From Silene noctiflora (lineage: Eukaryota > Streptophyta > Magnoliopsida > Caryophyllales > Caryophyllaceae): a stretch of 39,458 bases of DNA. The stretch is taken from positions 14,136 to 53,593 of the forward strand of contig VHZZ01002020.1 of assembly GCA_009801015.1 (NCBI GenBank), written 5' to 3'. A program made the translations under genes and the position numbers. Shown here piece by piece: positions 1-11,200 of this stretch (its first letter is position 1; the number at the start of each line of letters is the position of its first letter). The notes under the pieces were generated by a model. It was given only the letters and a program-made list of their open reading frames with translations. It did no database searches and was not told where the DNA came from.

Positions 1-90
1 TACGTCTGACTGTTCAATTCGTTGGTTTCCGCTGCAATCTCACGAGTTCTATTCTTCAAGTAGAATTCGCATCATCTCCACACTTACACA

Positions 91-2495
91 ATGAGAACTT
101 CGGAAGCATTAGTCGAGCTCGTGCCTAGCAAAGGTACAATTATATGATGTGGATTCGGTAATGAAACCTTGATGGTATAAAAGGATGTGTGGGTGCTTCA
201 GATAGGGAGAATAAGAGGTTGTTTGGTTACCCTTGTAAAATCATGAAAATTAGAAATTCTCAGGAATTACAAAAACGAGAGTTGTTTGGTTGCCTTAATT
301 TTGCAAGAATTGACTTCCCACAAAAATGTAGGAAGTTGCTTACCAACACCATTTTGGTAAACTTAATTCTCATGAATTAAGTTTCCACATAGGTAACGAA
401 ACACTTTTTAGAAATTTTCATGAATTAGGAAAGAGAGTTTATTTCCCATGATGTTCTACTTGACATGAATTTGCACTTCCCGCATCAATCAACGACCCCT
501 AAATGTTAAAAACTTAATTTATGGTGTTTAGTACTTGGGCGAAACCCCAATCTGATTATATTTGTGCAATACAAACTCCAATATTTTCCTCTAATTTAGA
601 GAATTTCGTGTGTTTGGTTGAATTTCTAGTTAAAAGTGAGTTTAATAGAGCTTTATAAGGTTTACAATGAATTATGAGAGCAAATGCTAAGAAAGTGATG
701 GAAAACTAAGAAAGACTCTCTCTTGAGCTCAACCTAAGTTAGCAAAGGTCCAACAGGAATTCACCCACGTGGACCTGCATGAATGATGAATCTAAGACCT
801 AACAACCCGCCCGACTCCACTTTTTTCTCTAATTTCTGTTTAATCACTTTGGTTTATCATCTTATTTTAGAAGATAACCTACAAAACCAGCTAATTTCCC
901 AAGACTTGCCTACCTTCTAATTACCTTGCTTACTCTCATATATTTAATTTAAACTTTAATCTCCTTTCAAACATTCAAATTTTCACTTGCTATTTATGAG
1001 ATTACTTCTTCTAATTTGAAGATTATTGTATCGGGGTTTCCAAGTAGACATGACAAAACTAACCAAGTCCAAATAACTCGATCATGCACCTGAAAGCCTG
1101 AAACTAAGGATCCGAGATTGACAGATAACCCCATTTGACCCAATCAATAACTCGATAATAATAGACTTGAAAACAACTCAGCCCGACTTTACCGATTTGA
1201 ATTATGCTAAACCCGAAAATGAAGAGGAAATAAAAACACATTATATAGCCAAAATCACAAATTTTAAAATAAGACTGTCTCACACCGTGTAAATGAACAA
1301 TTTTATAAAAAGTATATTTATTTAGTGTTGACAAATAAATTGGCTTTTTATATAATGAGACCGTCTTATATCGTGAGATTACACCCAAAAATGACTGAGC
1401 CAGAATTTATTTCAATATACGAACATTGTCCTTTTTGTAAGAGGGTGAAAAGTGAAAGCAAACACATGAATATCATGTGAACAAAATTAAATTCATAGAT
1501 GACATTAAAAGTGTTTGGGATATTCTGAGTAAATAATGCAAATTTTCTGTAAACAAAATTAGCTATTGTCACATTTATGATGTAGTGTATCACATACACG
1601 GATACACTAAATCATCTTAAGTTAAATATACGTCACTTGCATAGATATATCCGTCTTAAGTTTAAAATGGGTTAAATATACGTCACTTGCAGTTTTGCAT
1701 AGATAAAGACAAGTATTTTGCTAATATATATTTTGTTTTTGTTTTATTTATAAAAGTGGTATAGTTATTTAACCCATCTTATGCTTAAAACAGAAAATAC
1801 CCGTTTTAAACGAGAATTTCTGGATTGAGATATGCCTTTGATTTTCTTTTCATTTTATACACTCACGTTTTCCTTTATACTTTTCCTTTTTACTTTTCTT
1901 TTTCACCCTTTTTTTCCCTTCTTTTCATTAACTTTTTTCCTCCCTCATTACACTACTTGCTTGATGCTTCCCAATCCCTTCAGCTTTTTTTTTTTTTTTT
2001 CTGCTTTTTAATATAATTGTTTAAGGTATTCTTGCTACAATCATATAAATTTCTTTTTCTTAGTATACAATAAAATTTAGTCGGTTTATGAGAGATAAGT
2101 ACAACACTATAAGCCTATAACACGTGGAAATAACTTGTTGATACCAAGTATTATGAAAGTATGATGTCTGAATTAGGAATAAACGAAATCTTGTACTCCG
2201 TAATACCTTAAATTTGGAGAGTAATATGTAATTTGGTGTTTTTGCTAATGTCTCTTACGCCTTTAGATAACAAAGCTAAAATACGAACAACAATGATATT
2301 TATTTTCACGTGTAAAACAATTCACGACAGTTTCCCATAATGAGAACGAAGTTAATAACATTAGTCTTATTTAAATATTGCGAAATTTATTTAATTAACT
2401 ACTATTGAGTATTTTTTTTAGGTGTTGACGAGCAATATCCCTTACCAACAGCTGAAGCCATCTCGAGCGAGATGCGGAAGGCAATAGAGTATTGA
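91..2495 (+). CDS. Possible terminal exons of an unrecognised gene (left edge, weak)
   Basis: Two short segments join in phase. Segment 91-133 ends AGCAAAG before a GTACAA donor. Segment 2422-2495 follows a pyrimidine-rich run ending TTTTAG and terminates in TGA. Spliced, they read MRTSEALVELVPSK then GVDEQYPLPTAEAISSEMRK and AIEY (38 aa if ATG 91 is the start). If the acceptor is instead the TAG at 61-63, the reading frame is open from 64 and these are the last exons of a gene cut by the window edge. The composition looks protein-like, but I do not recognise the family, and the implied intron (134-2421) is long. The stop lies only 285 bases before the next gene's ATG. It could be a chance join. 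Confidence 0.28.
220..403. mobile_element. MITE-like inverted-repeat element
   Basis: The left end reads TGTTTGGTTACC (220-231) and the right end GGTAACGAAACA (392-403), giving a 12-bp terminal inverted repeat with one mismatch around 184 bp of AT-rich DNA. The GTTTGGTT end resembles plant hAT- or PIF-type MITEs. I cannot see a clean target duplication, so class and exact ends are uncertain. Confidence 0.42.
1620..1692. repeat. Direct repeat, about 21 bp, two copies
   Basis: The string GTTAAATATACGTCACTTGC occurs twice about 52 bp apart (near 1620 and 1672). Each copy is followed shortly by GCATAGATA, and an 'atccgtctta' motif lies between. It looks like a local tandem duplication inside a dispersed repeat. 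Confidence 0.6.
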
Positions 2496-2718
2496 CACAC
2501 AATAATTAGCACTAGAATTAGAGTGTTGAAACTTAATTAAGGTGGCATAGTTAAATAGGACAGTTACAAGTTATAGTACAAGTCTACTACTCTCTCTTTG
2601 TTCACTCCACACTCCAAATCACTCAACACCTTCTCTCTCTCTTAAATCACATTGCAAAAACAAGTAAAAAAAGCTGCAACTATCTGAATTCTGTGAGCTG
2701 CTTGCTGCAAAAAAGCAA

Positions 2719-2742
2719 TTTTCTTCTTCTTCTTCTTCTTCT
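2719..2742 (+). repeat. (CTT)n microsatellite in the 5' leader
   Basis: About seven TTC/CTT units lie 40-60 bases upstream of the ATG at 2781. A short CT-rich run lies further up (2633-2642). Pyrimidine-rich CTT tracts are common in plant 5' UTRs near the transcription start, so this is probably transcribed leader. Confidence 0.75.
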
Positions 2743-2780
2743 ATAAAATTATTATTTCCATAGATCAGAGTATAATATAA

Positions 2781-5700
2781 ATGGGTTCAGAGCAAAATAG
2801 ATTTCCACAGTCTGAAAGGGTATAAATCTCTAATCTTTGTTTTTATTATACTTAGATCTGTCACTTTTTTACATTTTTGTTAATACCCATCTCTTATTTT
2901 TCCTGAATTTTTTCATTAGATTTGTTGTTTTGCAGTTTGATTATCTATTTTTGTGTGTTTTAATTACTGGGTATTTGTTAATTCACAAAGGTTATGAGAG
3001 ACCACTTTTTTTCCGTACCCCTTTATGTGTTTTGCAAAATGTATGCAGATGAGGGTTGTCATTTGTCAACATCTAAATTGTTTTATCATATGATCTGAGA
3101 TTGATGGGTTTGGAGTGGGAAGTACTTTAATTAATTTTAAGTAGATAATGATGTGACTGTTTGCCTAAATTAGGATGATGATGTAATTAGGACATAAAAA
3201 GGGGGCAGAAATCACATCAGTCCATAAAAATTAAAACGAGTATGATTATTTTTTCACAAATTCTTATCTAAGACGGGTATATCCGTCTTAATCTTAAGAC
3301 GAGTGGTGAAATTAGGATAATTCTTGGTGATAAAGGAGTGATTTTTAATAATTGTACTCAGTTGTTAAACTCTTAATCTGTCTTTTTTGCAATCAAAGAT
3401 CTAGGTCACTTTCCAATATTTTTGGGATGTTTTTAGGAACAATTTGTGGGTAGAGTATATTTCATTGTCACTCCCTTGGATGCTTTAATTTAATATCTTC
3501 CAAGACTATATTTGGTCCCCTTTTTTTAATAGAAAAATGACCGAACTACCCATTCATTCCGCCCACGAGTGGGAGTAGAACGAGAAAGAAAAGAAAATGG
3601 GTAGTTTCGTATACAAGATTTCTGTAAAGTGTTTCAAAAATTTGTTGTTGGAAGAATTGGGGAAACTCAGTGAGAGGCGCCATGGTAAGATTGTACTGAG
3701 ACCAACGCGTATAATAGAGTGATTGTTAAGGAGTACTCTTTTTTTAGTTTCCTGGAGTTAGTGGGTAAATAAGTGGATTTTTTTTGGTTAACTGGGTTGG
3801 TTTCACACTAAAATAGCACGAGATTGCTTCTCAAGGTGACTTTACTGTAGTATCGATGATGTAGTATTGTTGTAAAAGTGTGAACTAGATTCTGAATTGT
3901 GATTCCTAATTTAATGGTCAACAGAAGAAATGGAGTGGATGTTGGGGTGGACTTCCTTGCTTTAGAGTGCAGAAGACTAGCAAACGGATTGTGCCGGCAT
4001 CTCGTGCACCAGATGGTAACACAGCTTCAAATCTGCCTAATGGAGCACAGGGTGTGGCAAATCAAGCAACTTCACTGCCCCCACATCTTCTAGCCCCACC
4101 GTCTTCTCCTGCATCCTTCAGCAATTCTGCTCTTCCTTCTACAGCTCCATCACCTAATTGTCATCTTTCATTGTCTGCCAACTCTCCTGGTGGACCTTCC
4201 TCTACTATGTATGCAACTGGTCCATACGCTCATGAGACCCAGTTGGTTACTCCGCCTGTCTTTTCAACCTACACAACAGAACCATCGACTGCTCCTTTGA
4301 CCCCTCCGCCCGAATTGGCTCACTTGACCACACCCTCATCTCCTGATGTTCCTTTTGCGCAGTTCCTTTCGTCTTCAGCAGACCTTAAACGTGGTGGGAA
4401 GATCAGTTATATGGGTTCAGGTGACCTTCAAGCAACATATCCGTATTCGCCTGGAAGTCCTGCCAGCTGTCTCAGATCACCCGTTTCACAGACTCCACGT
4501 GCCTGTGCTTCTCCGTGGGACTCTTCTCATTCTCCAAAAACTACAAACGGGTCAAAATCACACGATTCCAACTTTTTTTGCCCTGCAACATTTGCACAGT
4601 TCTATTTGGACCAACCACACTCGGTCGGACGACTTAGTGTTTCCAAGGATTCAGATGTTCATCCAAACGGTGGAACTGTTAATCAAAGCAAGCAGAGCAA
4701 GAATAACAAGCATGATGTTGAGGAAGTTGAAGCCTATAGAGCTTCCTTTGGGTTCAGTGCAGACGAAATGATTGTTACTGCTCAATATGTGGACATTTCT
4801 GATGTTATGGACGATTCATTTTCAATTAATCCCTGCACTTCAACTGAGCCGCAAAGTGAAGAAACTGCATTACTGGGATGGGGGCATGGAGGATCAAGGT
4901 CAAGAAAGTCGGGAAGCAGCTCACCTGCTGAAAATTATGCAAAATCAGGATCTAATATCAGTCGCATCAATTTACAGAGAACTAGCTCATCCATTCCGTC
5001 TGAAGGTTAATCACTCTGGCTTACTATTAATAGTTGTATTCCATATTACATTTCTGTGTTTGTGTGTTGCAAATTGTCTTTTAATGGCCGTACAAACATC
5101 GGGTTTATCCAGGTTGAGCACTGGGGTTGAAGTTGCAATCTATCTGTTTTTCTTTTAAAAAAAAAGAAGAAACTGACGTAATCACGTATTTAATAGGAGT
5201 ATACAACACAGGCCGATAAACGACTTATAAGTGCTATGCGGTTCACTATTATCGAACGTGACCCTTTCAAACTTCAAAGTGACAGCATAAGAACCTTTAC
5301 TTCGTAACACTGTCTTTGGCAAATAATGATTTTATTATAATCCTTGTTATGATGCTTTTATTATAAACTTCGTAACACAGCATAAGAACCTTTACTTCGT
5401 AACACTTCAAAGTTGCAAACATGCTTTCCTCCCCTCCCCGCATTTTTTTTTTTTTTTAATAATCGCTATTATGATGATCAGGAAGATAAGAACCTAAATT
5501 CTTAAAAATTATTCAGTCTTGTAATTACTGATATACTCCAAGTAAATACTGGAAACTTGACTTCTAATAGCAAATAGTTACTTTTATTGCAATAAACAGA
5601 TAGTGGTGATTAACGATTATGTAATTATTGTTTGAACTTCTCGATTCTCAGTTAAGGCATCCATTTCTGTGCATATTGTTCTTGACACGCTGGATAGGTT

Positions 5701-7047
5701 GGAAAAGAAATAGTAGGATAACTTTCTCTTTAGTTGAATAGGGAGTTGTATATCTGTCGAGAACTCGAGATCCTTGAGATAGTGATTTGATTTATTTTGT
5801 GGTATATGGCTCCTCAATTTGTTGCCTTTGCTTGGTATTTTGTGTTACTTTGTGGCCTATTTTTTTTTTATATTTCTAGTCAAAGTGCTTTTGTATGAGT
5901 AAAAAGGAAACCTCAATGGTTTGTTTGTATGAAAAGATTTGAAGGGACGGGGAGAAAGTAATTTCCACTGTTTTGTCAGTAAGTTAGGTTGGAAGGAAAT
6001 GTTGGGAAAGGGAATGGAGAGATCCATTAATTTTTTTTCCTTGCTGAACTGAAATCTTTCTAACATGAAGATTTCAAAGGAAATAATCCCCTCCCCTTTC
6101 CACATTTCTCCAATATGCAACTTGGTTATCTCTCCATCATTGTCCATTTCGATACCACGTCTTTGCAAAAGGCTTCTAGCAATGATAATTGGTAAATCGG
6201 TAATTGCTTGGATCCAGCTTTTTGCACGGATTTTGAAAGTGGCTAACTTAAATGTGAGGATCCATTCAGTTGATTTTTTAAAATTTTAGAGTCGTTCCTC
6301 GTCAAAACTTCCTCACTTCCCCTCCCTTGGGTAAGTGTTCCTTGATTCTTTTGTAAGTTTTTTGTTTGGATTTGGAAAGGAAAATACCCTTATGTACCTT
6401 TTGTTTGGATAGGGGAATTTGGAGGGAAAGGGAGGGATTTGGAGGGAGACAATTTCCTTTATTTGGAGAACAAAATAAATGTGGAGGATTTGGAGGGGAG
6501 GGGAAATGGATCACTCCGGTTTTTCCTCCAAGGCAAACTATTTATTTTCCAACAAAGGAAAGATTTGAAGGGAAAATTATCTCCCTTCATTCCTCCTCCC
6601 CCTTTCCTTCCCCCCCATCCCTTTCCTTCCATTTTTTGGTATCCAAACAAAGGGTTCTTCTTCTTCTGCACCTCCATATGTACATTGTGCGATTTTAGAC
6701 TCAACAATCAGATCGTTAGTTAGTCGCTTTGTCATTTGTACTTGTTTTTTACACTTGACTTGCAAGTGCAGAAACTGATTTTATCGATCCATCTGTTATC
6801 TTATTTATGTTGGTGTTGCCGTGTTTGTTAACATTCTTTCACTGATTCAACAGATGAGCGTCATGGAAATATCTCTAGCCAAAGTACCCCAAGGAACCTC
6901 ACAGATGATGAAGACATATTTTCTGGAATAGGGAAATCAAGAAAAAACCGCAAGTTTCAAAAGGGTCAATCCTGCTCGGATGCTGAGATTGAGTACAGGC
7001 GAGGTCGGAGCTTACGTGAATGTAGAGGAGATCTCTCATGGCATTAA
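2781..7047 (+). CDS. At1g76660-like protein (hydroxyproline-rich-annotated family), complete
   Basis: Coding exons are 2781-2819, 3925-5005 and 6854-7047. All junctions are GT-AG and in phase (0, then 1), giving 437 aa. The N-terminus MGSEQNRFPQSER joins KKWSGCWGGLPCFRVQ, which fixes both the start and the first splice; the long open frame beginning with GTG at 3967 is only part of exon 2. Next come a Ser/Pro/Thr-rich disordered region with LLAPPSSPASF, LSANSPGGPSSTMYATGPYA and FTTEPS-like motifs, a conserved NFFCPATFAQFYLD segment, ASFGFSADE, and an acidic/basic C-terminus with EIEYRRGRSLRE. These are the landmarks I remember for Arabidopsis At1g76660 and its relatives, annotated as hydroxyproline-rich but of unknown function. 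No signal peptide or membrane segment is seen. It converges with SKI3. Confidence 0.94.
5282..5405. repeat. 29-bp direct repeat in intron 2
   Basis: An identical 29-base string beginning ACAGCATAAGAACC and ending TTCGTAACAC occurs at 5282-5310 and 5377-5405 (period 95 bp). Its tail ACTTCGTAACAC recurs once more just before the second copy. This is probably a recent local duplication; no element is recognised. Confidence 0.75.
5918..6105. mobile_element. Foldback MITE-like segment (intron 2, copy A)
   Basis: The purine-rich arm GAAGGGACGGGGAGAAAGTA (from 5941) is matched in inverse by GGAAATAATCCCCTCCCCTT (about 6079-6098). It is preceded by TTTGTTTGTAT, which resembles the end of the better-formed element at 6399-6652. 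It is probably a diverged copy of that family. Ends are approximate. Confidence 0.4.
6399..6652. mobile_element. Foldback MITE (intron 2, copy B)
   Basis: Ends TTTGTTTGGATA (about 6400-6411) and TATCCAAACAAA (6640-6651) form a terminal inverted repeat. The flanking arms are strongly purine-rich on the left (GGAGGGAAAGGGAGG) and pyrimidine-rich on the right (CCCTTTCCTTCC), so the whole 254 bp can fold on itself. Open frames across it on both strands reflect this bias, not protein. The superfamily is unclear; the GTTTGGAT end is seen in hAT- and PIF-type plant MITEs. Confidence 0.55.
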
Positions 7048-8264
7048 TTATTTGTAATTGACATATGGCTCTCCTGGTGGGGCCAAGCCTTCAAATTCCC
7101 TAACCCTTGAATGACATTGGCTTGAGCTTTCATGTTACAGGTAGAGTGGTCTAACCATAACTCAGATAGCAGACTTGATGGTACTCATTGTCAATAGCTA
7201 TTGCTCTGGCTTTCTGATTTGCTGTATCATTCCTCTCGAGTCAGGGTGTCGGTTCTTTTTCTCTCAGTTTCTGTTTTTTTTGGGTTGCCCTTGTTGCTGT
7301 ATCATTGTCAATGGCATTAGGCTTGTCCTTAGCTTAGTTCCTTGGTGTGGGAAGTTCTGATCTACACTCAGGTTGATTGCAGTGTGATGTAAGATGCATG
7401 AAGGTTAAAATTGTTCATATTTGAAAGATAGTTGGGATCATTGGCAGGCGCCGTCTATACTATGAACTCCATTATATATAATACTATTCTCTATTATGGT
7501 ATTTGATGAAAATTTCTTAGCTTGAAGTTTACATCCTGTTTAGTTGTAAAAAACTTTTACTTGAAATATGGTGTGCAAGACGGGATCAAATGCGATGTAA
7601 CATTGTTGCCTTCTAGTGAAATGTTACTGATCAAATGTCTGCCTTGGGAAAAAATTGGCATAAACGAATTTGAACATGTGAAATTCCCAGAACAACTCTG
7701 GTCACATCCATCCATAAAACTGTCAGCAAAAGTCGTCAACGTTCTCATATTCGAAGAAAACACTTTAATACGAGTGCAAACCTATATCACATCCATCCAT
7801 AAAAGTGAAGGATAACAACCCTGAGAGGTCTCAAGTTAAGAGAGCTTTAAACAAGACGAACTGTATAAGAAAGGATAGCAACCCTAGGCCCAACTTGCAT
7901 ATTTAATATGCTCCGACACCTCACTTGGGTTGCCTGTCCGACATTCAAAGTGTGATACGACAAGAAACTTCAACACTTCATTTCAGATTAAAAGAAATGT
8001 ATTGATACTCTTACATAGTGTTGTGTTTGAAACTTGCAGCCGTGTGAGTAACGCATGAGTAAACCATATGTTAACACAGAATATATAGATTCATCACTAA
8101 ATTAGTGTGCATCCTTACATTTACCAGCAACAAAAGTACATCGCATCATAAAGTATGGAGCAATACATTTTACAAAATCCTATATTCGAGACAATCGAAG
8201 CAAATTTGCATTGATGATACAAAAAGGACAGTAAGATCTGAAAAGGTTCCAATTAGCAAGAAAA
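7048..8264. other. Convergent intergenic region / two 3' UTRs
   Basis: This 1.2-kb stretch lies between the stops of the At1g76660-like gene (+) and SKI3 (-), so it should hold both 3' UTRs and poly(A) sites. No protein-like frame is seen; the 97-codon frame at 7522-7815 matches nothing I know. An 18-base string, TCACATCCATCCATAAAA, occurs twice about 85 bp apart (near 7702 and 7787). Confidence 0.6.
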
Positions 8265-11200
8265 TTAGTCTACATATTTCAACAGGATTTTCCAATACCT
8301 TGAGCAAGAAGGATTCAGGTGAATAGCTCGAAGAATCCAATCCCGCGGGTCACCATAAGCGTCCCTGCCAGAACTGGGTTCAGACCCATGTTGCCCAAGC
8401 AAATGCATTTGGAAATAGAGTTCTGCAGGCCTCATCTCTGTAAAAATGACATTTACAGACATATAACTTCCAATCAACAAAAAATGAATGATACTACTTC
8501 CTTGCTCACAAGACACACGGGAAAACATCATTAGAAAAAATTGGAGTGATGGTCTGCCCAACTCACATAAGCCTCTCCACCTCCCCGGATTCTCCCCCCA
8601 TTTCTCCTTGATAATAAGTCCACAGGTCCGACACAAAAGCGATGTCAAGCTACCTATTCTCTTCATCTATAATCCTGCCTACGACATATAGGACAGTGAG
8701 AGACCCATATGAATGGCAACTTATCATTGCATTTGTAATGCGTCTGTTTCTATTGCTTGAGTAAAAAGTCAATGACTAAAGCCCTACTTGTCAATAATAC
8801 ACTAATAAATCCCAGATTCAGGATACCTAATTCATACGGTACATCTCACAATTCCCAACAGAATACAGCTCAGAGATCCCACAGACCTTCAGACCTCAAA
8901 ACAGGCGACTGACAAAGACGCAGCATAATAGATTGAATAAAGGCATGATTAAAAAACTGATACCTGGTGGCCAAGAGGACCATTCATAGCAAAGACTTCT
9001 TTCCCACTTCGCCTTTGATCCAAGGCTTGCCTCCGCTTGAGCAATCAAATAATTAATGAATGGCAATGTGGTCGATGAAACCTCTAGTGCTTTTTTATAA
9101 CTCCTTATACCAAGATTTATATACTGAGGTTCATGTTGTGTTTTTGCAAGCTCCAAGCAGATGATACCTGGAATCACAATACACTATTTATGAAACAAAA
9201 AAGGCAACAGTGTAGCTCGGAACAAAATCAAATACAACTAGACAGAGGGTGGACACAGCAAGATTAACGTAATAAATGGAGATTAAGACATTGAAATTAA
9301 TATTATTGCATACTTGTGGAATCAATGAACTATACCGTGGCACAAAAAGAAACAGCTCTCAGACGTCACTAATGAACAAGCTTCAGCCAGGAATTCCTCC
9401 GCAGGCTGGAAGTTCTGAGCCTCTTGAGAAATTAATCCACACAAGAAATTGTAGACAGCCCACCACGAGTTCCATGATCCCTTGGACTCTATGACACCAT
9501 CTCTGAATCCTGAATCTAAATAAGACAAGCTATTTTGGGGTCTATTTCGCGATTCAATAATTTTAAGAGTTATCCAACCAATAGGATGATGGGTTTTAAG
9601 CTTCAAACACTCCATAAACTCTTCACTGAGACTTGTATGATTATTTTCGGCAATATGAGCCCGACACAATTGCAAATGGGCGAAAAAGGTATAGCCATCG
9701 GGAAGTGAAAGAGTTGATGCTTCCTTTGCATAAGAAATACAGCCTGGAATATCTCCATCACGAAGAGTGAGTTCTGAGGAACATAGAAGCAGCTGGAACT
9801 TCATATACCTGTTGAATATGTTCTCTAAACATAACTGATTGATCAGAGCAATAGAAATCATCCGCTTGACCACATTGATAAGGTGTCGCGGAAATTTTGT
9901 TCGTCGTGATTTTTGAAAAAGGGCGAGTACTAGGAAGTATCTAGCATTAGGGTTCCATGGCTCCTGCCGAAACCATCTACAAAATAAATAAATGACGATC
10001 AGATAACTACGAAGACATGAAGATGACATTGTGTAGCAGATCAAAAGTCGAGAACAAATATACTATTTACAACAGGTATTTAATTAACTTAGAAATTGTC
10101 ATATGCTTCTGAGGTAAGAAATACAAAGGGTCTACTTCAAAAAGAGAATTTTCCTGTATATATATGTGTCAAAAAGACAATGGACAGACCAAATGTTGAT
10201 TCAACTTTGTTGGACGAGTATTACTTTTCTGAGAGGAAGGCCCTTTATTGGAAGAAGCAAGGGAGTTGGCAATAGACAATCTAAAGAAGAGATGGAAGCA
10301 TGAGTCCCTTGTTTCTGAAAGTGCTCGAAAATAATATGAAGACCTTCGAAGAGCTAGATCAGATCAAACCTAGCTACAAATTAAAGGTCTTCAAAAGATA
10401 ATGACAGACTATCAACTAGGGAAGTGGGAACAATCACATGATGAACAAGAGATGTATATTAGCTTACTCTGCCAAAATTTCAGCATAAATCACATAACTA
10501 GGATCAACAAGCCTAAGCAAAAAATAAACTTACGAACATGATGAGATTTTATCGGAGATTATTGACATGATGGTTGTTATTCTAGCCAACTAAGATCTAG
10601 CGACCAACACTTGCAGCTGAGTGAGAGTAACATAGCTTTAAAATAATGATGAAGAAGACGTAGCAAACACCAACCCTGCATAAACTACGACTTATCATAA
10701 AGGAGCAATATACCTCTGCATTATTCCCACTAGAGATGGATTCTGGGGGCTCTGGTATTTACATGTGGAAAGAGAGTATTCTGTTTGGCAGCAGGTAGTT
10801 GCATCACAAGCAACCGCTTCAGCCCCAATAACTTCGCGTGCAGATCTGAAGTCCTGCTTCATAGAGTCAAGAGACTCAAAACGACCCACAGAACAACACC
10901 TCCTTATAACATGGTTGTTATCCCATTGTTCACGAGATAACAAAAGATATCCCAGCATGTTTCTGCAAGAGGCTGTTATTTAGATAAACTGGTAACAGGG
11001 AACAAAGAGCATAAAGAACCTACAATGGATAACAATAATAATAGTCTCCCAACCCCAAACTGATTTGGCGTTAGTTAACATGAATCATCATTTGAAACCA
11101 GCAAAGGAAAAAAAAAGGAATACACAATAAAAATAGTCAATATCCAAATAAAGCTAAGGAACTCACAAAAACGTAGATATCTTTTTCTTCTTTTTGAAAA

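Larger units (their letters stand above)
134..2421. other. AT-rich non-coding stretch with repeats
   Basis: No convincing coding region is seen. The short open frames here have low-complexity or stop-bounded composition. It holds a MITE-like inverted-repeat segment (220-403), motifs of the 'gagaccgtctta' type at about 1258-1380, a 21-bp direct repeat near 1620 and 1670, and a poly-T run at about 1985-2000. If the exon pair 91-133/2422-2495 is real, this is its intron. Confidence 0.5.

Noticed and set aside
4346..5158. Alternative frames inside exon 2 of the At1g76660-like gene
   Set aside because: Shadows; homology and phase select the frame 3925-5005 with a donor at 5006.
6366..6765. Several overlapping frames on both strands
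   Set aside because: They are by-products of purine/pyrimidine-rich arms of a foldback MITE.
7522..7815. 97-codon open frame between the two convergent genes
   Set aside because: No recognisable domain, biased to common AT-rich codons, lies in expected 3' UTR space and contains part of an 18-bp repeated string.
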